DNA from: Mytilus edulis
Taxonomy: Eukaryota; Mollusca; Bivalvia; Mytilida; Mytilidae
Reading direction: 5' to 3'
DNA length: 64,000 nt
NCBI RefSeq assembly: GCF_963676685.1
Contig: NC_092346.1
Span: forward strand, 77,143,821-77,207,820
Shown here: in pieces, positions 11,301 through 22,700 of the stretch
How positions within the stretch are numbered: the first letter of the stretch is position 1
How the letters are laid out: the number at the start of each line of letters is the position of its first letter
Translations under genes and position numbers: made by a program
The notes under the pieces: model-generated
Databases searched by the model: none
The model's input: the letters and a program-made list of their open reading frames with translations, nothing else
Told to the model about the DNA's origin: nothing

Positions 11301-12723
11301 GAAGATTACAGTTAATTCAAAATATTGATAACCTATAACCGCATTATAAATCATCTTTAATGAGAAAACAGAAAACAGTAAAATAAAAAAATATTTTTTT
11401 TTCCCTCCATAATAACAGTTAACAGATTCACAACAATATCAATTTTAAGAAAACGGATAACAACTAATTAGTCAATTACAGTTAATCATCAACGATCTTG
11501 AATATTTGCCACTTTTAACTTAAATATAAAGGCACAGAACCAGGCCCAACCAGCACAGTATCAGGATCGTTTTTCTAATCACCAGCACATCGTCAGAACA
11601 ATTTCGTTTTGCGAACTTGCACGACTTTTGCAATAAAAAATTGTTGTAATATTCTTTGCATGGAACTTATGACGTATCAGAAAAAAATGAAGCAACACAA
11701 CAGTTGTTTTATTGCCGTTCTGATACAATGTAAACAAATCCACCAGCACCCGTCAGGACCGAATCACCAGCACAGAACGTTCTCTTGCATGACAACCTTA
11801 CCCACCCTGCATTTGAATAACAGCTTCAACGATGGTTTTAGCATGAAATGATAATCATACGGTATACATGGTTGGATAGAAAAAGCGGGAACTTGATTCG
11901 TAACATGTAAATCGTCCGACGTGAAGCATCATTGTCATTTTTATACGTAAATTCGAGAACATCACTTAGTTAGTTTCGACTGAAAGCATTATTTATTAAA
12001 AGTTTTATTTCGTATTGTCACACGTTTTAAACAATCAGCTCGAAACATTCAACTTAAGCGTTAGGTTTTGAATTATGTTCATTTGGAAAAGCGGACACTT
12101 CAATCTTTGGAATGTCTATTTTGGTTTTTTTTAGGTGTGGTTGGAAGTAACATGTATACTTGTCAAATAAAAATCTTTATATGTTAACATGTTTATGAAT
12201 GCACTTGGTGGTGAATTACTATTCTCTTTTCCTACAGATTCCCGAAGGCTGTAATTTATTGTACCATGAAGTTGAACTAGGAGTTGTCATTAAGCAGAAA
12301 TGTTCCAACGTTGCTGTCTCTGATGTCGATGAATACATTGGTGGATTTGTTCTTGCTTTAGATATGACCGCTAAAGACTTCCACAACGAAGCCAAAGCTA
12401 ATTCTCGACCATGGTTTCTTAGCAAAGGATTTGACACTTCCTGTCCAGTTAGCGACTTTATTGAAAAAGAAAAAGTTCCAAATTATCGAGACGTAAGATT
12501 ATGGTTAAAAGTAGATGGTGCTATGAAACAGGACGATAGTACCTCTGACATGATTTTCTCTGTCCCAGAAGTAATTTCTTACATCAGTAAATATATAACA
12601 TTAGAGGAAGGCGATGTTGTTTTGACAGGAACACCTGATGGTCAAGGGCCAGTGACAGACGGGCAAATCATGGAAGCAGGACTCGCTGATATAGTGTCAA
12701 TGAAATTTTCTGTTACAAAATGA
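3640..12723 (+). CDS. FAHD1: FAHD1-like acylpyruvate hydrolase / oxaloacetate decarboxylase, 3 exons
   Basis: The exons are 3640-3707, 6223-6319 and 12238-12723, joining to 651 nt (216 residues), close to the roughly 220 of FAHD1. The family acts on acylpyruvates and oxaloacetate, usually in mitochondria. Visible features are the N-terminal strand KKIVAVCRNY, the substrate-side motif LFAKPTTAY, the metal triad in YHEVELGVV (E66, E68) and LDMTA (D97), SCPVSDF, and the closing VLTGTPDGQGPV. Splice phases are 2 and 0, with GT/AG at every junction. Two oddities stand out. Cys replaces the usual Gly in GRNY, and the segment after it lacks the His and Glu that form the catalytic dyad in the family. 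No clear mitochondrial presequence is seen. Both introns are full of transposons. The identity of exon 3 is very secure; exons 1-2 are inferred. Confidence 0.85.
3900..5212 (+). mobile_element. Decayed Jockey/CR1-type LINE with RT core
   Basis: RT blocks can be followed across frames. VQDFAKAFDKVSHPRML lies at about 4025, followed after a frameshift near 4110-4118 by ITAFLDNRTQAV. Then come VSQGSVLGPVLF, the catalytic block LFVDDCAIY at about 4285, KYLGITIKN near 4512 and ISKLNLIPL. The copy is dead: besides the frameshift, an in-frame TGA at 4199-4201 replaces a Gly codon before VSQG, and there are further breaks near 4450 and 4780. The 3' end is AAGAAGAAG at about 5204-5212. It lies inside FAHD1 intron 1 in the same orientation as the gene. 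Confidence 0.8.
5262..5352. repeat. (AT)n-(GA)n compound microsatellite
   Basis: An AT run (about 5262-5288) passes directly into an uninterrupted GA run (5289-5352). It lies in FAHD1 intron 1 and the length is probably variable between individuals. Confidence 0.95.
5500..5765 (-). mobile_element. tRNA-derived SINE
   Basis: On the minus strand the head, read from about 5750 downward, carries an A-box-like TGGTCTAGCGGGA and a perfect B box GGTTCGAATCC, the internal RNA polymerase III promoter of a tRNA. A folded anticodon arm of a normal tRNA is not evident. A non-tRNA body follows (AGATCTAACATTGTTGGG and a short palindrome TTTGCGAAAGCAAA), then an AT-rich tail. An A-run at 5757-5764 on the + strand borders the head. 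The SINE superfamily of the body is not assigned. Confidence 0.75.
6223..6319 (+). CDS. FAHD1: FAHD1 exon 2
   Basis: The acceptor TTTTACAG precedes the exon, which completes a Lys codon, encodes GLTAAQGIPNPKTPSLFAKP and TTAYITEGQSIR, and ends at the donor GTATGT in phase 0. LFAKPTTAY matches LFLKPSTAY of the family. The residues before it do not show the family's H..E helix. Confidence 0.75.
6355..6850. repeat. Left arm of an outer, decayed inverted repeat
   Basis: The segment 6358-6430 (GGTGGGTAAAGTTGTCCTGC, then TTCGGTCCTGACCGGTGCT) is closely matched in reverse complement by about 11740-11815. A second motif cluster at 6770-6825 (GTGCTGGTGGGTCCTG twice, then GATGCTGGTGATT) is matched in reverse complement by 11535-11600. 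The two arms therefore bracket the 7054-10874 element. Confidence 0.6.
7091..7286. repeat. Palindrome array, left arm
   Basis: Nine copies of a palindrome or near-palindrome of the form ATGTCGTAATTACGACAT follow one another, separated by short AT linkers. Pairs of palindromes repeat with a period of about 43 bp. Central bases vary (AATT, AATTT, TATA, TTAT) while the GTCG/CGAC stems are kept. Confidence 0.9.
7724..8512 (-). mobile_element. RT retroelement fragment with 3' tail (family E)
   Basis: On the minus strand, 8512 to 8023 encodes the end of an RT palm. It contains the catalytic block FRYIDDVLSLN and then YVERIYPIELEIK, YLDLHLEID, LYDKRDDFSFPIVNFPF and YGVYISQLIRYSRAC. The open frame from the first Met runs from 8448 to 8023 (141 codons). 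Downstream, to 7724, is a UTR ending in the family E signature. The N-terminal RT and everything upstream are missing. The fragment lies inside the 3.8-kb inverted-repeat element. It is related in sequence to the RT at 56945-57785 and the retroelement clade is uncertain. Confidence 0.75.
10219..10874. repeat. Right arm of the 3.8-kb inverted-repeat element
   Basis: This segment is the reverse complement of 7054-7706, with scattered substitutions and small indels. Homology starts at TATATAAGTTTCTCACTGAA and runs to the outer tip. The arm divergence indicates the element is not brand new. Confidence 0.85.
10627..10838. repeat. Palindrome array, right arm
   Basis: Ten palindromes of the ATGTCGT...ACGACAT type occur here, one more than in the left arm. 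The copy number therefore differs between the two arms, as expected if the array expands and contracts after insertion. Confidence 0.9.
11520..11815. repeat. Right arm of the outer inverted repeat
   Basis: This is the reverse-complement partner of 6355-6850. It holds CACCAGCAC four times and TCAGGAC/TCAGGATC motifs, and ends with ACAACCTTACCCACC, the complement of the left tip. The middle parts of the arms do not align well. Confidence 0.6.
12238..12723 (+). CDS. FAHD1: FAHD1 exon 3 (terminal)
   Basis: The acceptor TTTTCCTACAG precedes the exon, which encodes residues 56-216 and ends with TGA at 12721-12723. It carries the metal ligands E66, E68 and D97, the motif YISKYITLEEGDVVLTGTPD and the closing VSMKFSVTK. 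This exon alone identifies the family. Confidence 0.92.
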   Translation: MPEGCNLLYHEVELGVVIKQKCSNVAVSDVDEYIGGFVLALDMTAKDFHNEAKANSRPWFLSKGFDTSCPVSDFIEKEKVPNYRDVRLWLKVDGAMKQDDSTSDMIFSVPEVISYISKYITLEEGDVVLTGTPDGQGPVTDGQIMEAGLADIVSMKFSVTK

Positions 12724-12924
12724 GCATGTCACAAGAGTAAAAAAAATGTTATTAAATCTATCTGTCTTCAATGTTATTTAGATATGCAACTGAATAGACC
12801 ATTATTTTGCTTTACGAGTGAATGTTATCATTTGTATAATTTATAAACATACCGAATTTGGTGTGTTTTTGATCATCAGTACTATTAAACCAAAACAAAT
12901 TTCTTGAACATTGAAGTCCATTGA

Positions 12925-13030
12925 ATGCATAATCAAGAGCAGTCAGATCAGATTTATTTCGGTTGTTTTCTGCACTTTGGTCGGGTTGTTGTCTCTTTAA
13001 CACATTTCCCATTTCCATTCTTAATTTTAT
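12925..13030 (+). repeat. Family D retroelement 3'-end fragment
   Basis: The segment ends TTAACACATTTCCCATTTCC and then ATTCTTAATTTTATA, the 3' terminal signature of the RT retroelement whose larger copy lies at 56945-58400. Here only the last 100 bp remain, downstream of FAHD1. Confidence 0.6.
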
Positions 13031-13099
13031 ACTTACAAAATAAAATGTTATTTGATTAATAGCTAGTTAACGTATGAGAGTAAAAGAAGAAAAATCGAA

Positions 13100-13205
13100 A
13101 TACGAATATGTGGCATGATTGCCAAGAAGAAATATAGATGTAAACAATTACAGGTACCATACTGCCTTCAACTATGATCAAAACCCATACCATATATTAG
13201 TCAAT
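13100..13205 (-). repeat. Family B dispersed repeat fragment
   Basis: The segment reads ATGTGGCATGATTGCCAAGA, then CTGCCTTCAACTATGATCAA and CCCATACCATATATTAGTC, a decayed version of the family B unit that is better kept at 44883-45055. Confidence 0.6.
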
Positions 13206-13745
13206 ATAATACCAAGGTATGACACAATGCATATTAGACTTTGTTTCCTATATTTTGTTAAATAAAGAAATAGAAATACTTATTTTCACAAAAGTCTTTT
13301 ATACAGAAGTCCTACTGCACACATTTCACAATTCTATACTGAATGTACTTGATTTTTTTCTTTTGAAAAATACTTTAAAATAATAGATTGTAATAACTGA
13401 ACCTTTTTTTTCAATCGAAAAGAATCTAGTGTCTATGCATGGTCTATTGGGAAGCAGAGAGTGCAAATTTGATTAAACAAAAGGTGAATAACCGAATATT
13501 TGGCTACTGACACATTCACAAGTATTGTATATACTAAGTCCTCTGTATTTAAGGACATAAATGAACGAATACAGATCAGCAAAATTATTTATGCATATTT
13601 CAAATGTTAACGATCTGCCTCCTGGTTACAATCGTCATCCTAAAGAGGCGCAGCATTGTGAAACTCTTGTAAACTTCTAGCTCGTAGACTGGACTCGGTA
13701 GATATAATCTAAGCAAGACCAAGATTGTCGAATATGTTTCCATGG

Positions 13746-13780
13746 ATGAATCCAAATTCTGGGAGAAAACAAAATCCAAG
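13746..13780 (+). CDS. IF1 exon 1 (start exon)
   Basis: The second of two overlapping ATGs (13743 and 13746 region) is chosen. It encodes MNPNSGRKQNP and two bases AG, then the donor GTAAGA. Only this frame gives the phase 2 needed by exon 2; the other ATG would run into TGA at once. IF2 begins in the same style with MNYGMYQP and a split AG. Confidence 0.6.
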
Positions 13781-16700
13781 GTAAGAAAGTATAACATGAC
13801 TTACTCAGGAGCTGAAGCTGCATATGTTTTTCGTGTTTCGTGTTTAGAATAATATTTGTTACGAATTTAGGAGTCTCGATTGTTTGATAATTGTTGAGAA
13901 AATTGTGAAAAACTGCTCGAAATCAAGTTATTGACATGAAAAAAGCACCCATGGAATCTCTAGAGCACACCAAATGAATTAAATGATACAAGACCAAAGA
14001 TGCTACTGTATTTCGACTGCTCGATCTTTTTTTGAGACAACATTCTATGTGAACAGTGAAAATATATTTAGTAGGGACAGCACAACAACCAGCTTTTGAT
14101 AGAATGGTATTTTTAAAATTAGAGTAAATGTAAAATACCAGTACGATAGAACAAATGGTTACTATTTATCTCTCATAGTTGAGATATTAATGCAGTATTT
14201 ATGCATATCAAACCAAGCAGTATGGAAAGACGATTGATTGATGGGTGTTTAACGCCACTTTCGGCACGATTGGCTTTTTGTGGCGGTCAGTTATTAGGAG
14301 TAAGGAAGCTGAAATGACCGATGAGAACCACCAATATTCGACAGGAAAACTAACAATCCTCGTTAATGGAGATTGGAGTCGAATTCAACACTCGGCCACC
14401 GTCCGAGGTCCCAACTTGAAAAGATTTAAGATACGTTGCATCAATGATGAGAATCATTGTTTTTTGATATTCATGCTTGAGTTCTGCAAGAATATTGTTT
14501 AGCAGGTAAAGGTTGTCTATGTTTCAAAATGTTGCTAGATTCAATGAGAATTACCACCTGCCTATCTTGCGCTGTGAGTGGGCTGACAAATTAATGGCTT
14601 ACTGGACAATCTTTGTTCTTGTCTTTTAAAAATCTGATACCTACCCAACGGTCGCCAAGGTGCGTTTAAGCATCAACAGTGTAATAATTCCGAACTTAAT
14701 ACCAAATAAAGGTGGGAGTAGGCTATAAATCCTTAACACAAGTCCATACATGTCCCCTTACTCTGGCGTTTGGTTTGCTGTACACGTACATTTGTAGAAG
14801 GCACACACGGACAAATCTGTTTGGATGCACAACCACATTGAGGACATTTACTTCAAAAAATATACAAAGTGACAAATTACACTATGCTCGAGATCAACCT
14901 GGCGAAAACATTGTTGGACCCTATAGTATCTTTCATTCAAGCTAGACTTCGTGTAAATTGTTGATAGGAACTTGTGCTTTCATATTTTTTTAGCTGTATA
15001 ACACGTACTTGTTTTTGTCGTTTTTCGTGTCAATAATAAAGTTCTTAATTTGCGTTTTGTAGGTTCCATTGTATTCCCTTTGCTCTTCCTCTAACTAATA
15101 TAAAAAAAGGTGTAAGTACTTATTTCTAGTTGAACGATATAGGGTCTGTATCAAATCAGGAACTTGATTAGGGATTTTCTTAGTGTATATCTTCAAGTGT
15201 TCTCCTTAAAAAATGTATGTAGATGCTATATCCTTGACAGTTTGTCAATAGTTTGTCCATTGATTTACTACTGGCCTAGACTGTGGAGATTTAGACCCGA
15301 ATTGTTTTTTTAATCATTGTCACCATGTGAAATACTTTGCTAGTGTCAAATAACTCTTTCATTAACAATCTCCCCCTCTTACAACCACAGGCTACAATGA
15401 CTACCACACTAAAGAAACTAAATAAAAAACAAAACAACAAAAAAAACAAACCAAAAACAACATTATATGAAATGTCTAAAATAATAAATAAATAGACAGA
15501 ATCAATAATTGATATATGGTTCATGTCAACAATGCAGAATGACAAAAAAACCTCAGCAGGCACTAGTCTGTACTAGGAATGGAATGTTCAGCAACACAAC
15601 CATTTCTACAGAATTTAAGACTGTCTTGTAAATTTATTCGCAGCCTATTTCAACTTTTAGCGATTTGGAGCTTGACATCCTACCTATTGTTTAAGACAAT
15701 TGTTTGCATATAAATTTCGTTTACTGGTGTGTACCATTAAGTTTTAATCTTTTTGTATAATTCCACATCTTATTTTATTCATAATCAATTATAATTATAT
15801 ACTAGTAAGTGAAAAAAAAATCCAACAAATGAGCCTTTCTTAGTTCAAATATTAATTGGCCACCAAATTTAATTTGATTTATGACTTTTTTTTATTTTGT
15901 TTTCAAGTAACTACTGACTACTTCCTTACCAAGGGTGTAATGGAGGTCATGCATATACCTTTAAAAAAAACACCGTGGCATGTTAAAGTTATTTATTGCT
16001 TTTTAACAAATTCATTTTTAATCTTGACATACAAAACTGGAAAATAATATTACATTTTTACCTACAAATATTCATCGAAACAATTTAGTAATAACTTTCG
16101 CTCTTACACACCTACACAGGTTTAACATACTTGGATACAACAGTGACTTTAATTGAATGCATTAAATATTTATTTTACAGTCCATTTAAGTTTAAATCGC
16201 TACAATATTCATTCTTTATAGTGCATATGATGTTACTCAACTGTGTCCATGGTACGTTATTTCAATAGCTTCTGTTTTTATGTTATTCAACTTCTTGTGG
16301 TTTACTTTTTGATATAAAACTACTCCATAGAAAATGTTGAAACACCCATATCTTTTAATGGATATTACTTAGCTACATACATAAAGTCCTATCTTTGATT
16401 CATATGCTGAAGTGATAAGAACATTTCTTAGTAAATAAGCATGTCAATACAACATGAGAACATACAGACCAGATTTATAACAGTTTTCATTATCTTTTTC
16501 TCTTATTCCTGACGAAAAGTTATTTCACACTGTTGAAATGTTGCTGTGCTGTACACACGCGAAGTTCTCAAGGTGTCCTCATTTCATATGTGTCTAAATA
16601 TGAATCTAGATAATACGTTGAAAAAAACTTTCCCCTCTGAAATTTTCTATTTGTCCCGTAATCATGCAATTTCGATATATTTTTTATCTAAATACCAATT

Positions 16701-19700
16701 TGTCCTTTACTAGATACAGATATGCCTGTCTAATATACTTGGTAAAACAACCAATGCCACGAAGTGAAATTAATTTGTCCTGCAATCAGCCAACTACTAG
16801 TTTAAAACATATAACGGGAACACAAATATTTTTTAACTTTATTTGTACTGGTACAAATGAAGTCTCCTGTTACCCCACTTCCATGTTGTGCAAGCGGTAA
16901 TGTGGTAAAGTCCTTTTGCTTGCCGTTCATTTTGGGTCCTCTTGGCGGTCTGCGTTAAACTATATCGATTTCTTTGAAATATTAGAGACAAAGGTTTAGA
17001 TTTCAACAACTAAAGTTTCAAGTGATGGTTGTAAATTTCATGATAAAAACAATATACTTACCATTTCTGGTGAAGGCATATATTTAGGTTTGTTTGTGTA
17101 TTTTAGCACTGAGCATTTATTTTGTATGTGTATTAGTTAAGTTCTTTGGTGGATTTTAGCACTGAGCGTTTTGCGATATATTTAGTTGTTTTTGTTGTAT
17201 TTAAGGATGTACACCTCTGAAGAGCCAACAATTTCTAGAATTAAACTTTTTTTTTTCTAAACCTGATTTTTTGGGTTTATATGATTGTAAAAAAATAATT
17301 GATGGAATCATATGGTGGTGCACTTCTTTTTTTTGCTACAGCCCTTGGAAAGTACACAATTTTGATGATTTTCCCATTTTTCATCAATTTTAACCTATTT
17401 TGGGGCTAAATTTTATCATGAAAAAAATCACAATTCCACAATTTTGTCATACTTTCAATAAAAATGGAGGGGACCAATCTAAATAAATCTAAATTAAAAA
17501 AACTATAGGTTTAAGAAAGTTTTATCATATTTTGATGATTTTTTGGGTCAAATTTATGATGTGGGATGTACATGTTTCTAGTAAAATCATTTTTTGTATT
17601 CCTCACCCATTTTCTCAAAATTCTGGCTAAAAAGACTGTCTAGTGACTTGATTGGTAATAAAATTTGAAATAATTATTACTCAAAAACTACTCATTGGAA
17701 ATATCCATTTTTTTTCACAGAGTTAAGTTTGATTATAACATTTTTTAATTTCATTAATATTTTCCACTTGTATCACATATTTGGAAATAATTCCAGAACG
17801 GGAGTTCAACGAGACTGAATCGTCAGAAGAATACATCCTTAACATAAGCGGAACTTGGTCCAAATTTGTCAAAGTAAGCAAAACAATATACCTGATGTAT
17901 AATTGACTTGTACGTCAATAATTGACTTTGGATTTGGTTTTAACCTACAATTTACTGACCATTTAGCTATAGATGAGTTACGCATAATCTAGACGTGTAC
18001 AGCTGTTACAAGGATAAGAATATCAGCATTGAAAGTGGAACAAGGGTGAACCATGTGACTGACTGATTTTATCCCAAAAAATTTGTTTATATATAGGTAA
18101 AACAGATGATTTACTGTATACCATATGATTGAACCTATTATAATGAATTCAAATAAAACTAGAAAAATATGCTCTGTTATTTGCACAAAACAATACGATA
18201 AGTATTGAAACATATTTTGAAACAAATATAAAAAATTCGCATGTTTCAAGGATCTTGTATGACCTTTCTTCAAAACAGAACTACAAATGATATATCCATT
18301 ATGCACTGAGTAATCAAGATTGGACCGTTTTCAGGAATACATGCGTATTAAAAAAATGCACATTTATTTAATATTACAGCAACTTTACATTGATTGGTAC
18401 TCTTTTAACTCTTCCATATTTTTTTTCAGATATGATACCAGTTACAAAAATTTCTATAATGATAAGGCATGTAGAAGCTGCACATACAAACCCAACAACA
18501 AAAGTAATTACTTGTACAAAAGCTATGACCAACCCTACCAATACAAGACAACTACAAATGCCTTTATAAGTCCTAGAACAACGACATTTCGATCACCATC
18601 CTATTACCCGTCCACACAACAAGCTTGGGAGTCGTACAGCTCCGCTGGTGGGGATGACTTTAATACTGGAGTAACTAACCTGAGTTACTCAAAGTCAGGG
18701 GGAGGTAATGACTATGGAATAAAGAGAACGATTAAGTTAGAGGACAAGGCAGAGCTACAACATCTAAATGATAGGTTGTCAGAATATATAAACAAAGTTA
18801 GACAGCTTTGGGAACAACGTGGACAGATCGATTCCTCGGCATTCCTGAAATCAACTAAAATATTGGAAGACGAAGTCTTAAAACTGAAGGATTTATATGA
18901 ATACGAACTCGCAAACTTAAGGTAGGTATAAGAAAAAAAAAAGAAAAAAATACTTCCAAAGGTTGTTCATATTCCCCTTTTTTTGTTTATTTTTTCGTAT
19001 ATTGCAATGGAATCTAAACATAAAATTTTAAGCTTAAGAACATTGTTTTCCTATTATCTAATAAGAAAGACCAAAGCTACTAAAGGGGTAAAATAAAAAC
19101 TGCAAATCGGAGGCGAGTAGAAAAAGGATGTATACCCTTTATATAGATAGCTTCTTGACGAACTTAAACACCTAACTTTGATGTCAAATACATAATCAAT
19201 TTATAGCTTGTACTACTGATACTATTATGTTTTCTTTGACTGAAAAACACCCACTTACTAAGTGACATTGTTAAGCTCTAACATACTAGATTTGTCGATT
19301 TATGACACTCGAATTATATCGAAATAGAATTGAATTCAAACCAACTGATGCAATGAGCATGATAAAAGATGTATGGCTTTCATTGTGAAAGAAGTTATTT
19401 TGAAATATTATATATTCTTAATTGAGATATTTTAAAGTCATACATATACATGTAATTTATAATTTAACGGATATTAAAGCAGAACGAATATACCTTTCGA
19501 TCATTTGGGTACAATTCAGTGAAATATTTCTAAAAAAGGTACTCAGCAAAAGCAAATTACTTCCACATAAATTCCATGATTCACGAAAGAATCAATGTAA
19601 TCACCATGTTTTAAAAAAAACATTATTAAAAACAAATAGTGAATGAGTTAAATGTACTTACTATTACAGAGGACAACTACAAGGAAGTGTACAAGATAAG

Positions 19701-22700
19701 CACAGTTTGGAACAACAGTATGGAAGCTTTATTCAAACCTCTAAGGATTTGGAAAAGAGGTAATACAACTGATGAAAAAGAAAAAAAACTATGTTTTTTT
19801 AATCACCAACCGTTAAAATGCCTTACATCAATTTTCAGTTCCTTTCTCTCTCGGTCTTAACACAAAAGGAAATAATTCAAACTAAAATAGATTTTTTAAC
19901 CTTATGAATTTATGAACTCTTGTAATTCGGGGAAAGGGTAGAGAAAAATGGTAATCCCTGGATTTCTTCTGTCATGCAGTAAAATCCTTGATAAAGAGGA
20001 GCATTCATTTGGGTGTGAGGAATGTATAAATTCGTAACCATGTTCGGTCGGAATGAGGATGCCAAACCCAATTCTCACTGCAGGGAAAGTGACATCTTCT
20101 ATTAACCGTTAAGAACAATTAACAGTTTAACAATTCTCAAAGGGTCCACAGGTTTTCTATATAATAACATACTAATAAGTAATAGTAAATGCATATTTGT
20201 TTTGTCATTCGAGTTGAATAAATTATACAAACATATGATTTTTTTTAACGAATATGATATAGTTTTATTAAGTTAAAGAATCCATTGAAATAACAAAATA
20301 AATGTATTACTGCAACAGATTAGCACTAGAAGTTGACAAGAACCGGGAGCTTGTTGGAAATGTCACTAGCTACCAGCAGACGATAAGTTGTCTAGAACAA
20401 GAAATAGCTAAACTACGATCGGCACCACAGCCACTGGATGAAGGCCCAAGTCTTAGGAAAGAGATAGCAGATCTAAGGAGGGATAGGGAAGATTTCAAAG
20501 GAAGGTAATAATTAAGTTACGGTATTTCTATCGGTACAAATTGTCAAATTACTTGTATTTTTTTTTCAAAACCAGTAGAACAATGCTAGAGGAAACAAAC
20601 CATATCATAAGACGAAGAAAGACAGATGGCACATAAACTCACTACTTTTGCAGATAGTACTGGTATCTTTTTATTTATTCATAGTTGTATCTTGATTTCT
20701 TTTCTAACGTTGCCCTCTTCGTTTGCCTTAGAATACATTTTACCTGAATAAACGACATGTTTTAGCTGAGTTAGCAAAATGGTCTTCCGTATTCTAGTTG
20801 CTGCTTGTGTTACCTATGATTGCTATTTGCTTGTTTATTTCTTTTCCTGACTGCTAAACGTTACACTTTCACGTTGAAAAGTCATGTTTTTGTAAGAGCG
20901 GTGTTCGATAGGTCAATGATATTTCCGGGTCAACCGGCGGACAATTCGACAATGTTGAAAAGAAAACTTGTGTAACAATTATTTGTCCATTTTTTAAGGT
21001 CTTGTTTTTTAAAATTTAATTCATTTTAATATTCGACCGCCTCTAAGTTACTTTTAGTTAACCTTTTGTCTCATTATTTATCTTTCATGTAAACTACTTC
21101 GGAGTTTAAATGATCGAGCACCAATAATGGAATAAACCATTTTCAAAATGTTCATTTGGTGTAACAAAGAAACTTCGTTACCTTATAATCTAAGGGCAAA
21201 ACATGTTTTTAAATGCATCAGATGCTAATTGACATTGCAAAGACAATTTTCATTTTAGATGGGAAAGAGAACTACAGACTAGAAAAGACGTAGAGGAAGC
21301 ATTTGCTGCGTCAACAAAAAAATACGAGTTTGACAACAATGTCCTTAGACAGCATGTTGCTGATCTGAAACAACGATTAGAGGCTACAACAGCCAATATT
21401 CTGTCACTGGAGACACGTATACGACAACTGAGTAAGACGGATACAAATATCCCAGACATCCTCAGACAAGTAAGACATGCGGCGGAAGACGAGTTGAAGA
21501 AACATCAGTCTGATATTGAATCCAGATATGGTAAAAGCGTAAGTTTGTTTACACATTCAATTAATAATGTACCCTTCGACAAATATTTGTCAAATCTCCT
21601 CTTCACCAAAATCTACAATAAGCATCGGAAAGGTAGGTAATAAAAACACATGTTTGTGAAAAATTCAATCAAGATACAATATATTACAACTTTCAATATC
21701 ATGATACGAGATTTTTTTTCTTCAGATTTCTGTATTGAAATCCCAGATGGAGAACGACGCTGACACTATAGGGCGATTGGAGAAAGAAAAGTCTTATGCT
21801 ATGGGCAGTGTCGGAGATTTTAAGGCTAAGATTGCTGCCTTAGAATCACAAGTAAGATATACATACGATAAGAGTCAATCTATAGGTTAAGAATTATTGC
21901 TGAAAAGATATCTTATTTATTGTTTCAAACACAGAACAGTTGTAAGTTTGATACATCTTTTTTTGGTATTTGTCTTGTATATACTATTACAATTTCTGCG
22001 TCAGACTCGTTTGTCCTGAGTTCATCTTGTAAAACATAGAACCAACAAAATGCTCTATCTTATACTTATACTATGTTTAATCAAATCTGTTTTCCTACTA
22101 GTTAGAAAAAAAAACACACCGATGCAATTATATTTGTCCCGATCGATGTTGTTATGTTTGTCCCGATCGCGTTGTCATGTTTGTCCCGATGTTCATATGT
22201 TTAATCTGAATTCCTTCCAACTATATAGTTAGTAAACAAACCAACCTTGTGTCTCTATCAGGGAAGTCATAAATACAATCAGATAGCTAGATTATCAGAA
22301 TTAATATCAATAAACATAAAACCTCTTCCTACATTTTTTCCCTCTCTCTCTAATTTTCATAATCTTTTCAAAAAATTCCAGTCAGCACATAAAACCCCAA
22401 CGGATCGATAATATATGAAATCAGTGCGCAAATAACGCAATTCTGATAAAGGAATCTAATTTATTTTAGGTAGGCGCAATGGCACAACAAAAACAGTCAT
22501 TAGAAGCTTTATTGGCACAAGAACGGTCAAGGGCATTTGGACAAATTCAAGAGATGGAGAAAAGATTTAAAGAGATTCAACATGTTCTGTTTGTTAAGCT
22601 AGAAGAAGCAAAGGTGTCAAAGGATTCGTATATACCACTTAAAGCTGAAATTGAAGCTATGAAAATGTTATTGGCAGAAGAAGAAAGAAGGTATAATGTA

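Larger units (their letters stand above)
6320..12237 (+). other. FAHD1: FAHD1 intron 2
   Basis: This 5.9-kb intron is dominated by an inverted-repeat element at 7054-10874. Its flanks (6355-6850 and 11520-11815) share a second, older set of inverted motifs of the type GTGCTGGTG and GGTCCTGA. The rest is AT-rich and no exon is seen. Confidence 0.7.
12724..13745. other. FAHD1 3' UTR and intergenic spacer
   Basis: Candidate poly(A) signals are ATTAAA at 12751-12756 and AATAAA at 13039-13044. Between and after them lie a family D tail fragment (12925-13030) and a family B fragment (13100-13205). The last 200 bp before IF1 include a TATTTAAG box near 13546. Confidence 0.5.
13781..18429 (+). other. 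IF1 intron 1
   Basis: This 4.6-kb phase-2 intron contains a dispersed repeat at 14230-14440 and a TTAA-flanked MITE at 17201-17842. The rest is AT-rich with no recognised exon. Short open stretches at 14712-14945, 15856-16047 and 16664-16900 show no family similarity. Confidence 0.6.

Noticed and set aside
12812-13018. Conserved small protein MEMGNVLKRQQ, also near 58977 and 61539
   Set aside because: The peptide recurs only because the family D retroelement 3' UTR is repeated. It lies antisense in that UTR, and the frame is not kept in all copies.
17842-17880. First exon of IF1 ending at a TCAAAG donor
   Set aside because: The peptide is the tip of the TTAA MITE and its phase does not suit exon 2.
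18320-18429. Upstream extension of IF1 exon 2 to an ATG at 18320
   Set aside because: The extension encodes an unlikely sequence ending FFF just where a polypyrimidine tract and CAG acceptor occur; the exon starts at 18430.
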